64,000 nt of DNA from Gnomoniopsis sp. IMI 355080 (lineage: Eukaryota > Ascomycota > Sordariomycetes > Diaporthales > Gnomoniaceae). Positions 34,576 to 45,217 of the stretch are shown here, one piece after another (the stretch's first letter is position 1; the number at the start of each line of letters is the position of its first letter). A program made the translations under genes and the position numbers. The stretch is taken from NCBI GenBank assembly GCA_027946555.1, contig JAPEVC010000049.1, positions 115,138 through 179,137 of the forward strand, written 5' to 3'. The notes beneath the pieces are model-generated. The model saw only the letters and a program-made list of their open reading frames with translations, made no database searches and was not told the origin of the DNA.

Positions 34576-35397
34576 TCACCGCCCATGCCGACTGCTCCTC
34601 CTCACCTCCCTAAAACTCGCGTCCCCTCCCGCAAAGCGATCTGGGTCCACCTCCCGGAATCCACTCGGATCCCTTCTCGTGGCACTCGAACTTCTTCGTC
34701 GGCTCTGTCTCTTGCTCTTGTGCTGCGAGTGTCTCCGCGGTGGGCTGTGCTCCTCAATCACCACGACTTCGTCGTCCTCGTCGTCTGTAACAATTCTCGG
34801 CGGGGGTGGTGCAGCCATTGGCGGCATTGGCTGGGGCGGAGGTGGCTGGCTCATCCTGCGTTCCGTCCGCTCCTCGAGAATCACCCTCTCAGGCTCGCGT
34901 GGTGGCGGAGGCCTGCTGGTGCGAATCTCGACGGTCTCACGACGCGCAGGGCTCCGATGATGGTGACGCGAATGACGGCGGCGCGACTTGCGCGTCACCA
35001 CACTAGCCGTACCATACGACGAGACAGTCTCGCCGCGCCCACCAATCTGGAAGCAGGTATAGATCAGGAACAAAAGCAGCAGGAATCCGCCCACGGAGCC
35101 TAGGACAATGCCCACGACTGTGCCGGGGTCGGGTCCGGTGTTGAGGTTGGGGTAGTGACCCGGAACGGTGTCGGTCGTCTGTTGGCGCGCATGTAGGCGC
35201 GCGCGGCTGGGCGCATCTAGGATGGCGGTTTTGAGCGTTCGTGAGGCTAGAGCGGGTATGGACGTGCCATGGAAGCGTCTTGTGATGGTCGTAAGGGGTG
35301 ATGCAGATGCTGTTTCTGGCAGGGTTTGTGAGTCGCGCACTCCGAGCAGTTGGACGATGGTGGCTGGTAGACTCGAGGACAGTGTTATCGGGGCCAT
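34576..35397 (-). CDS. Single-pass membrane protein with basic, proline-rich tail
   Basis: One open frame of 273 aa without introns. Residues 1-85 are Ser/Thr-rich. One membrane segment follows (GTVVGIVLGSVGGFLLLLFL, about 93-115) preceded by HYPNLNTGPDPG. The cytosolic tail is rich in Arg, Ser and Pro, with RESV-type basic patches, an acidic block (DDEDDEVVVIEEHSPPRR) and a C-terminal FREVDPDRFAGGDASFREV motif. I recall the same order (LNTxPxPGTVVG, EEHSPPRR, RFAGGDA) in other Sordariomycete proteins, so it is likely a real conserved gene. Whether translation starts at 35397 or at a later point cannot be fixed, since no clear signal peptide is present. The function is unknown; a cell-surface sensor or scaffold is only a guess. 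Confidence 0.7.
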   Translation of the reverse strand: MAPITLSSSLPATIVQLLGVRDSQTLPETASASPLTTITRRFHGTSIPALASRTLKTAILDAPSRARLHARQQTTDTVPGHYPNLNTGPDPGTVVGIVLGSVGGFLLLLFLIYTCFQIGGRGETVSSYGTASVVTRKSRRRHSRHHHRSPARRETVEIRTSRPPPPREPERVILEERTERRMSQPPPPQPMPPMAAPPPPRIVTDDEDDEVVVIEEHSPPRRHSQHKSKRQSRRRSSSATRRDPSGFREVDPDRFAGGDASFREVRRSSRHGR

Positions 35398-36860
35398 CGC
35401 TAATGTGCTTGAAGCAAGCCGAAGGTCTGGCTCGAGGAGAGGTTGTTTGTGAGAGACTCGGTTGTTGGTAAATGGAGGTGCTCGTGCCTGTGCTGCCTGT
35501 GCTGCCTGTGCCTGTGCTCAACGAGGCTTGGGTGTTTCCTGTCAGGGTCGATTGTTTGGCTGGCTGTCTTGCATTGCCTAGCGCTGCGCGACGTCCTGGC
35601 GCATGCGCATTCAAGGTTTGGGTGACTTGGGTGACTGCAAACCGTTGGCTGTAGCAAGTCGCAGGAATTGAATAGGCGCGTTGGTCTTTTCCCTGAGATG
35701 TTGTGGGGTGGCAGATAGGCGCCGGTCGCAAATAGCAGGTCGCCGGCTAGTTGAGGTTTTGGTAACGGGACGGTCGTCGCCGGCAGGTCGATGGGCTCAT
35801 CAGTAGTTGAACGTATCGTGTAGGTGCCGATCCATCGATTGGAGACTTTCAGACAGTTTGCAGATTCAATTGTTTTGTCAGAGTGAGGTCAACATAGGAA
35901 GGCTGAAGTGAGATTGGATGGTGATAAGCAGCGCGATAAAGTGGGCGCGGCTACCAATGACCAAGTCCACGAGCCAAGAATAGAGGAAAAGTAACGATGC
36001 ACAGGCGCCCGCGGGCAGGTGCAGATGCAAGGAGAGACTTATTATTACAAGGCAGGGTGGTTGTGTGCAGCGTGGGTGAGGACTTGGGAAAATGGCAAGG
36101 CGCAGTGAAGCGAAGCAAGAAATGCATTCAATGGCAAGAAGTGGAGCAGCCAAAACACGCTCCTCCAGACTGCCGACTACCTAGTGTACTCCGTAGAGAC
36201 TGCAAATCGCGAAATCCTCCCGCTGCAACCAACCACCCACATTTAGTTCGTCTCATTCAGCTGGGGCTGCCAGGCTTTCTTCACCTCAACCAGGAACCAT
36301 CATCCCAGCAGCGACAGCGCACCATACACACGCCAGATCTCCAGAAGATCTGCGAACCCTGGCCACTGCTTATATTAGGATTATGATCCATGCATGATAG
36401 TCTCATTCAACCGGCCCGAAGCCGCCACCCTGAGTTACACATTGCGCGCAACACAACCGTGATCATTACTGGTTTTCATTGCCAAGCATTGCTGGCAGCC
36501 GAGTGCATAGCTAAACGTGATATCACTATCTGTACTCGGGCTCTTGGGTATCATAGTAATTCTCATCACAAGGCCGTGACATTCTTGACTGTGGCTCGAA
36601 AAGCTTCAGAAACGGCGACAGGCGGGCTATATTTTGCCGGTGCCGTCCGGTTGCTCTCCTGCACCAAGCTACAAGCATTGGAAGAACAAGCTTACAGTAT
36701 GTTGACGAGAGGGTCTACTGCTCTGCATTTGTCCTCAGCTGGGTGAGCAGTTCGGAGCTTGAGCCAAACCAAGCTGAAGACAACATACTGTGTGAGATCT
36801 TTGGGGTAGGCTGTCCCATACCAGCATTGACAGCCACAGTGTGTACAACATGCCGCCTGC
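35398..36860. other. Intergenic region between the membrane protein gene and TSC1
   Basis: About 1.5 kb with no supported gene. It includes the CTGCCTGTG microsatellite at 35484-35517 and, at the right end, the 3' UTR of TSC1. The left part should carry the promoter of the minus-strand gene ending at 34576. Confidence 0.45.
35484..35517. repeat. Short tandem repeat of GTGCCTGTGCT units
   Basis: About 34 bases of near-exact repeats built from GCCTGTG and CTG blocks, just upstream of the membrane protein gene. Such tracts are prone to slippage. Confidence 0.7.
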
Positions 36861-39800
36861 TCAAACGAAGCCCCGGATACCTCTAATACCCGATGACTTT
36901 TTGTCCCTTTTCTCCTTCTTGCTCGAGTTTTGCAAACCGCCTGTTATAAACTCCATCAGTCCAGAAGCGTCTAGGTTTTACGTCAAATAAAAAGGGAAAC
37001 TGACCTCGTCCATGAAACCGTTCCGTAGGGCTCTGGTCCACTGGCGGCGACGGATCCGCGGCTCCAGACCCAGGAGTTGAGGGTCGCCGTATGACCGTAT
37101 TGAAAGACGAGCTAGCAAGTGCGTCCAATGGCGGGGTGACATTGTATTTGGCGCCCTCCACAAAGAGCGCTGGATCCGAAAAGCCGCGCCCGCGGGTAGA
37201 CCTCTTGCGCACCGGACTGGGAGGGTCACCACCCTGTACAATCGCCGAGATTTCTGCATCTGAGGAATCTGAAGTGATGGCGGATCTGTTCGATCCCATG
37301 ATGGATTGCGTTTTGGCGTTCGACTTCATATCGAGGAGAGAGGACTGTAGATTGGTGTACTTTCGCAGGAGCATGTCGTGTTGTCTCTGCAAGTCTGCCA
37401 TCTTGGCTCTGCTCGCGGCGAGGGAACTTTCAACAGCTTTGGCGGGATCGCTACTCCTCTTTGATCTTCCTTTGCCACCATCAAGCGCATTCTGGAGTTT
37501 GACATTGAGCTCCGAAATCTGCTGCTCGTACAGCTTCTTCGCCTGTTTCATCTCACTATCACAAGCTGTCAACTTCATACTCAACATCTCAGCGCGACTG
37601 ATGGATTCAGCAGCCTCGGCCAAGCGGGCGTCGGCCTCCTGATGCTTTGCTTCGTATGTTCGTTCCAGTTCCACAAAACGACGAATTTCGGCTTTCAGCC
37701 GTGCGATCTCTTCAACATGATCCTCAACAGCTTGCTGGTTTTGCTTGGAGTTCAGGTCCTTTGTCTCGTATTCACAGAGCATTTTGATCAGCTTGTCGCA
37801 CTCCTGGGTCTTCACCTCGAGTTCACGCTTGAGCGCAGAACCCTGACTATTCCACTTCTTCTGCTCCTCCCGTAGGACCTTCAGCTTGGCGGAGAGATCA
37901 GACTCCCATTTCTTAGAGAGATTGCGCCGGTTGTCGGACTCTTTCTTCGCCCGTAGTTCCGAGCGTTTGGCCTCTTCTAGGCGGTTCCGCAAATTGCGAT
38001 TAATCAATATGATATTTTGAGTCTCGGCCTCTGTCGCTGCCTCCTTTAGCTGCCTCTTCTTCAGCTCGCCAATGTGTGCCATGTGTTGCTGCTTCATATA
38101 GCGCTCAAAAGCAAGATCATTGCTCAATAGAAGTATCTTCTTGTAAAGTTGAGCGATTTGATCGTTGTTGTTCTCGACCGAAGTTGGAGAGATCGCAGAA
38201 GGCGCGGTGATTGGAAGTTTGCCAGAGACCTTCTCAGGGATGGACTCTTGGTGGCTCAATGCCAGTGAAGGAACGCTGTCGTTGGCCATCTCTTGCAGTC
38301 CCGATTTGAGGACTTTGTTGGAGTGAATCATGTCCTGCAAGTTTGTGTGTGAGGCCGACAGGACAAGGGATGGTGGTAACGTCGGACTATCCCCCGGACC
38401 TTCCCGGGTTCGACTGTGGAAAGCTTCCCTCATCGACGGAGCGTGACTTGACTGGGATGGGCGTCGTAAGATTGGCGCGTAATTACGAACATCTTCTGAT
38501 GAACCTCCATTCGTCGAGATCCTCCAGCTTGGGTCTTGAGACGCCCCCTCCAGTATGGCCTGGCCTGTGAGAAATGGCTGATCCGGCCTGCGCTTAGCGT
38601 TCTCGTCCAGATACGAAAGTCCAAGCTCGTGTGGAGCTCCAAGCTCAGGGCCAGAGCCATAGTCTGTAGCCAGACAGAGGGCTGTGCATTCCGCTACCAC
38701 TTCGCTTGCTTCACTCTTGATCCAGCGACTGAGGTCCGCTTTCTCACTTTCCAGGGTGAGACTGTAAAAGTTGGCATGAAGAACATGACATTGCCTAAAC
38801 CGCTCCGATTTCTGTCGTATCTCTGAGGGTTGTACCTCGATGTTCTCCGCATTGGGGTCACCGGCGTGCCGCAGATATCGTTGGGGTTTCCTGATATAAT
38901 CAACGAAATTGATTGGATATAAGCCGTATAAAATCGTGAAGTAACTGAGCAGGTTAGGAATCGATGCATTGTCGACATCATGCGAGAATGTCGATTTCTC
39001 CCAGTCGGGAGCCGGGTGGTCTTCGTCACCGTCGGTCTCCGTGTCAGCATTCTCAGCAGCGAGCGATCTCTCCCTATCCCAGAAGAGCAAGCGCGCATAT
39101 ATGTTGAAGAGTCTTGGCAGATATGGTACCAACGAGCTCGGAACATTTGGCAAAAGCATTGTGAGCGCGGTTACGGCGAGAGTAACAACAGTTGTCGAGG
39201 TATCATGCTCGAGACTCCTCAGGACGCTTTCGAACACTGACGTTTCCAGGACCTGGTGAAGATGGGGTGGCTGACTCTGCACAAATTCGCAGAGTAATGT
39301 GAGAGCCTGCGCTCGATAATCCTTCTGTACAATGAAGGAGTCCAGTGCAGCCAGAAGACCCTGTCACATCGTTAGTTGGACAAGACTTCCATATGCTGCG
39401 TATTCCAACCACTTGATGCTTTCCCCCAGGGGTAAGCTCACCCTTGGTCGTTTTTTGCCGTAACTCAGCAGTCCTCCACGGACCAGCTTCGCCTTCAGTA
39501 GGACTGAAGAGTTGCCTTCTTGACTAGCGAGCTGGACGTTATGCATCCAGATTCTCAGTAAGCGTATAGCAAGCTGGTTTAAGCCCTCGCTCAAGGCCGG
39601 TTGCTCAACATCGTCGCAGGTAAGAACAGCAAGTGTGTTGGCCCATGCTTCACTGGCAAGACTCTTGTCGTCGGCCAAATGATCAAGCACAGGCTCTTGC
39701 ACCCGATCCCACCACTCAGTCAGGTATATTGGATCTCTCAGGGCAGGTATAAGTCTCCGCAAAATGGCGAGCCACGCAGCATGAGATGCTGAGGTTTCCT

Positions 39801-40144
39801 GAATGTTTTTCTCCCATACAGCGACAAGCTCCTCGTGGAGACGCTCTGAAGGACCATCATCCGCATGCTTCTCCAAGTAATCGTCGATGAGTTGGATAAG
39901 GTCATCAGGTAGTGGAAGGCTTGCGTTGGGCGCAAATGTAACGATAGCCTTGAGCAGGTCTTTGGTGGAACTGTGAGATAGTCAGAAGGTTTGTTCTCGA
40001 CCGAAGCATCACACGATGGGCAAAACGTTGAATGTTAGAGCACAAAAAGCACCGATAAGCGCGAAAATGAGCCTAGCAGCACACACTCTGTGCTTCAAAG
40101 TAACCATCGACTTAGTCACAATAGACGTACCCCGAGGAAGACAT
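36861..40144 (-). CDS. TSC1: Hamartin (TSC1) homologue
   Basis: Scaffold of the TSC1-TSC2 complex, which holds the GTPase Rheb inactive and so restrains TORC1 growth signalling. Exons on the minus strand are 40144-40131, 39970-39442, 39360-37005 and 36940-36861 (992 aa). Exon 1 codes MSSSG; splicing yields STKDLLKAIVTFAPN and LPLPDDLIQLIDDYLEKH. The N-terminal two thirds is alpha-helical (HEAT-like), and a long coiled coil covers about residues 580-845. The last splice is easily missed: the exon-3 frame stays open to 36883, but a 64-nt intron (GTCAGT to AACAG) restores the family C-terminus GGLQNSSKKEK to GIRGIRGFV. A GTPase-activating TSC2 partner is not in this window. It diverges from the DJ-1 gene. 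Confidence 0.92.
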
Positions 40145-41089
40145 GCTCGAAACGGCTATGCTGTCAAAGCGAGGTGGCCGTGCTAATGCAGCCTTGGAAG
40201 AGCCTCATTGAGCGACCAGTCGAGCCAGGTCTTCCAAGGTCAGTGGAGTGACAAACGGATCTCGGGAATGCAGGTGGGACAAAATGCAAGATTGACTTGT
40301 CAATAGTTGGAAGTCTCCAAGCACAGCTGGCAGTGTGCGCCGTGCGGTCCAGTCACTGGGTGACGAAGTTTTGTGAGGTGCTTTATCAGGTGGCCCTTGA
40401 TGGCACCACTACTCTGACGGAGTGGGCAGTCGGACGACGTTAAAATTACCTAACGGCAGGCACGCGGCGGGCCCCGCGTAGCAACGGAAAAGGCGGTCCC
40501 CTGTACGCCTAGAATTTGGTTTTCAAGGGTAGCTTTAGCGCATTCTTCCCCGCAATTCACCCGCATTTCAACTGCCCCACAGAGGACGTCAGGGAACAGG
40601 GGCAAGCATTCAAGAGTCAGGCCATTGACACTCTCAAAGAACCCCCTCTACCCCTCCAGGTAAGAAGTCAGATGATGCCTTTGAGGTGTCAGGAGAGCAA
40701 GCTGTGCTAGCAGAAACAATGGTGAAGCTAGACAGGAACAAACCCCGCAGACAGCTGAGCAAGCTTTTATAACACAAGAGCTGTCCATGCAAGTAGGGCC
40801 CCCGAAGTGATGCATACCAACCTTGACCCAAAGTAGTAGCATCACCTGCAACCCCAGAGCTCTTTGTTTCTGCAGTAAACCCCAATCCCAACTCCCAGCT
40901 CCAATTCACACCTTGACATCGCCTGAGGGGTGCAGCTTTTTCTGGCAACCTTCTCCTGTTCAGTCCCGTCCATCTGTACGACGAGATCATCAAAAGATTG
41001 TCTCATACCATCCCAATTGAGTTTGTATCAAGCTCGACGCAACCCTTTACCACTCCCCTCACTTTCCATCAACAAATTAGTTGCCCAAG
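40145..41089. promoter_or_regulatory. Divergent promoter region of TSC1 and the DJ-1/PfpI gene
   Basis: 945 bases between two start codons pointing away from each other. No supported gene. The right part is pyrimidine-rich just before 41090 (CATCCCAATTG, then CCCCTCACTTTCC), as in leaders of well-expressed fungal genes. Confidence 0.45.
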
Positions 41090-42175
41090 ATGGCCACGAA
41101 TGCTGGAGCGGCGGACAGTGATCCCGTTGTCGAAATCCTGTTCGCCCTGCACGACAAGTTCGACTTCATGGACTTCGCTGGTCCTCTGGAGGTTGTGACC
41201 ACAGCCCTCCACAACATCAGTGATGCTTGTATGTTTCTCCCCTACACAGTACCATACTGCCTGTGACCAAGGCTGCATACTAAACTTCAGTTTTCCCTGC
41301 AGCCACCAAGGCCTTCGAGGTCACCATTGCTGGAGCTGAGCCCAAGGTCCTCTCCAGTGCTGGTGTCATTGTTGGCTCCCAGATCTCCTTCAAGGACGCC
41401 CATGAACGCCTTGAGGATTTTGACGTCGTTGTCATCCTTGGTGGTAACAGCGATGCCATCCTCAAGGCCAAGGCCGAGCCCCTTGATCTGATCGCCAAAT
41501 ACAGCGAGATCCAAAAGCAGGATCCCACTCGAGAGTAAGTTCATTTCCAACATTAATGGATGAATTTCATGTCCACACCAAAGCCATGTTCTTTGCTGAC
41601 AAGCTTCTTGACAGGCGCACTCTCCTGTCCATCTGCACCGGCTCCCTCTTCCTGGCCCAGCAGGGTATTCTGTCTGGTCTCTCTGCCACCACCCACCCCG
41701 ATGCCATCATCCGCTTCGAGAACATTTGCAGCCTGGCTGCTCAGCGTGACCTGACCGAGCGCACCGATGTCGTCGAGGGAGTCCGCTATGTCGTCAACAA
41801 CCTGCGCTTCGAGCTTGGCGATGAGGACGAGAACCCCTACGTTCGCAACGAGCGGCCTGATGGTCGTCGCCCCTCTAATGCCCGGTACGTGTTTTGCAAA
41901 TTACTGGCAGTCCTTGTGCGACTACTTACATATTGTACAGAAAGGGCAGCATGTCCTTCAAGAGCTCCAATGCTCGTCGTGAGTCGATTACTCGTCGTGC
42001 TGCGATGCGTCTTGGTGGACTCCGCGTCATTACTGCTGGAGGTGTCACTGCCGGCATCGACGCCGCGCTGTATCTCGTCAGCGCCCTGGTCTCTGAGGAG
42101 TCCGCTAACGAGGTCGCCCGCGTCATGAACTGGACCTGGACCAAGGGCACTGTTGTTGATGGTCTTGATGTCTAA
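41090..42175 (+). CDS. DJ-1/PfpI family protein
   Basis: Member of the class I glutamine-amidotransferase-like superfamily, which includes chaperones, glyoxalases, isocyanide hydratases and proteases. Exons are 41090-41228, 41303-41534, 41615-41884 and 41941-42175 (291 aa); introns are 56-80 nt, the first with branch TACTAAAC. The N-terminus VVEILFALHDKFDFMDFAGPLEV is the normal first strand and helix. The likely nucleophile is Cys131 in LLSICTGSLFLAQ at the elbow. A C-terminal block GGLRVITAGGVTAGIDAALYLVS follows a variable loop rich in Asp, Asn and Arg. Many C-ending codons suggest strong expression. No signal peptide is present, so it is likely cytosolic. The precise reaction is not predictable. 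Confidence 0.92.
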
Positions 42176-42624
42176 ACGAGATCCTGAAAAGGTCTTCGTT
42201 TCTGCGAATGTATCGTTCGCATTGTTGAGTGCCCTCAACGTCCTCAGGTGTAGATCTGGAACGGTCTACACTTTCTCTTGACCAATCTTCTCTTGCCGGA
42301 ACCAGGTCCAGCTAGGACAAGGCTTCTTTGTTTACATAGAAGCTATCTGAAAATGAAACAAAAAATAACCAGTCAATCTTGTTCTTACTCTCTGTGCTGA
42401 TGTGATTGCTCAAGTCGTTCACAATTTACTTTGGGAAGTGGATGCTCTGTCGGGGCCCCACTATAGGTAGGGTCCCATGCGAGCGGCCCGCGCTGGCTCA
42501 ATTAGGCTAGCGCCCGAGTCTCTCGAAATTCTGAGCGCAACATTGATGAACCGCGAACTCGACCGATCCTCAACGACTTGGAACTGGCGCCTTTGCACGC
42601 AAGACCGTTCCCCCCCCCCCCACA
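42176..42624. other. Intergenic region between the DJ-1 gene and uL23m
   Basis: 449 bases holding the DJ-1 3' UTR and the uL23m promoter. A run of 12 C (42610-42621) ends three bases before the uL23m ATG. Confidence 0.5.
42610..42621 (+). repeat. Poly-C run directly before a start codon
   Basis: Twelve C in a row, then ACA and the ATG of uL23m at 42625. It lies in the mRNA leader and could vary in length between strains or be a sequencing-length error. Confidence 0.85.
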
Positions 42625-43522
42625 ATGGCAACCAAAGTAGCTTCGGAAGCGCTGTCAACGGCTGCAGAGCGCGTTGCTGTCTCCAAGCCGCCATTCCGAG
42701 TTGGTGGCAAGAAATTGTACTTGTACGTACCGATAATAGCAGCGCATTGGGGACCTGACGGATTCGACAACTTCTCGCGGAACATGCTGTAAGCCTCGAG
42801 CAACTGACTGCTGTCACAGACCAAACCATGTCATAACTTTCCTCCGCCCCAAGCCGGGCCAATCGTCTACGACAGCCACCTTCGAAGTGCCCCTCACCTT
42901 CAACAAGCTCGATCTCCGTGACTACCTATACCACCTGTACAACGTCGAGGTCACCTCGATCCGCTCCTTAATCAATCAGAAGATGCCTACCCAGCGCACA
43001 GTACCCGGCAAACAAAGCGGGCAATGGTACCGTCCGCAGTCGTCGAAACTCATGATCGTCGACCTGGTCAAGCCCTTCGTATGGCCGGAGCGGCCCGCCG
43101 AGGAGGACATGACGCCCTGGGACCACAAGCTGTTTGTGGCGGTCGAGAAGGGCCATAGCAAGGATGTGGAACAGGCCGAAGCAATGGGAAGCTATGGCCC
43201 GCGGAAGATGCGGACAGATCAGCCGCCTACGAGGGAAAGGAAGGCATTGAGGAACATGGCATCGCAATTGCTGGCTGGGAAACAACAATGGACGCCGGGC
43301 CCAAGGGGCTACGTTGAGAACGAGACAAAAGACTCGGGAAGAAGCACAGCAGGAGAGAATGAGGAAGCATTGGCGACAGTGAAGCGGTCAGAGAAGGTTG
43401 AGGCAGCACAGGCAGAGACGACGCAGGCTATTGAGGCAGACGTGAAGGCAGTGTCGGAACGTGCGAAAGAAAAAGCGAAGAAGCCTGTGGCAGAGAACTT
43501 TTCGCACGGGCAGAAGCTATGA
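42625..43522 (+). CDS. MRP20: Mitochondrial large-subunit ribosomal protein uL23m
   Basis: Nuclear-encoded protein of the mitochondrial 54S subunit, at the exit of the nascent-chain tunnel. Exons are 42625-42722 and 42820-43522 (266 aa). The phase-2 intron (97 nt) joins FRVGGKKLYL to PNHVITFLRPKPGQS, and this defines the ATG at 42625 rather than later start options. The uL23 domain follows (LTFNKLDLRDYLYHLYNVEV, then TSIRSLINQK and WYRPQSSKLMIVDLVKPFVWP). The C-terminal third is a charged extension rich in Glu and Lys, typical of fungal mitochondrial homologues. No classical long presequence is visible, though residues 1-25 could serve as one. It ends 98 bases from the METTL4-type gene, which points towards it. 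Confidence 0.93.
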
Positions 43523-43620
43523 TGGCCCAGGATAAGAAGGAATTTGAAGTATAGAATGTACAATACGCCTGACGGGTTGCTTCAGCAAAATGCATCTGGT
43601 CGGCGTCGATGCTTGCAAAG

Positions 43621-44682
43621 CTATGGCTCTACCCACTGTTCCGACTGCTGGAATTTCAGAACCTCGTCTCCCCAGCTCCACCATCCTGCCGTGAGATTTC
43701 GGGCAAATATTTCAAGGCCCATATAGCCCGGAGCCAGGACATCCTCAAACAGGCCTCGCAGGTTCGGCTTTCGTGAGTGTAGGTCAGGCACAGATACAAG
43801 GACCCTTCCGCGACTGAGCAGCGCTATTTTGGCTTTTCTTCTCCGAGCAATGAGTATCCGCTCCCACGGCTTCCTCCAGCTTGAATTAATATCGACAATA
43901 GGCTCACCAGAAGTCGTCACTTTCAACCATGTCCACTCATCGACCACCTCCAAACCCCATTCAGCAAAGATTCCCTTGGGACCGGTCATCAAGTCAACGA
44001 CGCTTGCTTTGTTAGTGACCCAGACTGCAACGAGTCCGTCTGATGTAAGATGAGTGGCAATCGGTATGAGTGATAGTGTGCCTCTGAGTTCGTCCAGATT
44101 ATTCGCGGTTTTGTAGCTGTGCTTTTTTCGACGTGCTGAGCGATTCGGCCATGGAGGGTCCAAGACGATGAGATCAAACGAAGGTGCTTCTCTGAGAAAA
44201 CGATCTCGTTCGGACGATATTGTCCCATGTAGGTGGACTGAGCCCTCAGGAATCCTCACCTGGCCATCCTCTCCATGACTGTGGCCGTCTTGAACGACAG
44301 AGTCCGCTCTTTTCCGTTTCTGACCATTCCAGACGCCGTCAGGTCGCAGCGAGCTTACAATCCGAGGCAGACAATATGAACCAGAGTAAGACTTCCGAAG
44401 AACCTCAAGCGCGTTGCTAGCAGCAGCGCCTGACATGAGATCGGAGACAGAGTCCACTGAGCCTCCGGCACTATATTTTGGCACAGGTGTTTTGAAAGGT
44501 TCTTCGACTGGTTTTGAAGCGACCAGTCTATTCAGAGGGGTGCTCCCAGCTTCTAAATTTGAGGCTAGGACTTGAGCTTCTTCGATGGACCTGGGCACGT
44601 CAATGAGAATGACAGTACGGTCCTCATTCTGGAAGCATAGGGACTGCATTTGCGACACAGTCGCTCCCGCGTCGTCGGCCAT
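43621..44682 (-). CDS. MT-A70 family adenine-N6 methyltransferase, METTL4 type
   Basis: S-adenosylmethionine-dependent adenine N6-methyltransferase. METTL4 proteins methylate U2 snRNA (at m6Am sites) and have been reported to methylate DNA adenine. The frame runs 353 aa from ATG 44682, with ATG 44649 (MQSLCFQNEDRTVILIDVPR) as an equally good start. The frame is open upstream to about 44769 without ATG, so an extra 5' exon is possible. The catalytic DPPW (about residues 175-178, in LIVLDPPWPNRS) is intact. AVWVTNK, WTWLKVT, KPWERIL and a C-terminal GWWSWGDEVLKF follow, as in the METTL4 branch rather than METTL3/14. Bulges of Ser/Gly-rich sequence lie between the N-terminal block and the catalytic fold. 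Its stop is 98 bases from the uL23m stop. Confidence 0.9.
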   Translation of the reverse strand: MADDAGATVSQMQSLCFQNEDRTVILIDVPRSIEEAQVLASNLEAGSTPLNRLVASKPVEEPFKTPVPKYSAGGSVDSVSDLMSGAAASNALEVLRKSYSGSYCLPRIVSSLRPDGVWNGQKRKRADSVVQDGHSHGEDGQVRIPEGSVHLHGTISSERDRFLREAPSFDLIVLDPPWPNRSARRKKHSYKTANNLDELRGTLSLIPIATHLTSDGLVAVWVTNKASVVDLMTGPKGIFAEWGLEVVDEWTWLKVTTSGEPIVDINSSWRKPWERILIARRRKAKIALLSRGRVLVSVPDLHSRKPNLRGLFEDVLAPGYMGLEIFARNLTAGWWSWGDEVLKFQQSEQWVEP

Positions 44683-45217
44683 GCATTTTCCGTTGCCCCA
44701 GTTCTCTCTGTGTCCTGGTACATCAGCCAGCGCCCGACTCCTTTTGGAAATCCTGAAAGCAAAAAGCACGAAGATGCAGACGAGAAGACACCTACCAGGA
44801 AGCAGTGGCGCTGGCGCAGGACGAATGGCAGCTCGGCAACTCGGTTATTCGACATCTAAATTCGAGATCTACTGTGGATACAGGGGTTCATAAGGCCGCA
44901 GACCTTGCGGATTTATGCGGCTATAGGCGGATCGCTTACCAAATGACCCCTGGCAAGTGGTTTCCTCCCACAAGGAATGACGTTCGGCTGTCGCATGCGT
45001 CGGGAAAGGCAATTGCGCTCCATCGATTCCTTACGCGGGTGTTTCTTCACCGCAGTTGAGAACACAACCCCCACCTTTCCACTGCCCCAACGATCTTGCC
45101 TTGTCTGCCTGTCTGTCTGCCTCTTTTCCCTGTGAATGCGCTCATTGAATCGACCGATACCCACACCAGAAGGCATTTCAAAAGCAGGTCACAGACGGGA
45201 CAGGCGACGGCGAGGGA
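44683..45217. promoter_or_regulatory. Divergent promoter of the METTL4-type gene and LEU5
   Basis: 535 bases between two start codons facing away. The segment at 44753-44795 has GTAGGT and CTTTCAG and could be a small intron in the 5' part of the methyltransferase transcript. The right part is pyrimidine-rich (CTGCCTGTCTGTCTGCC near 45105). Confidence 0.4.
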
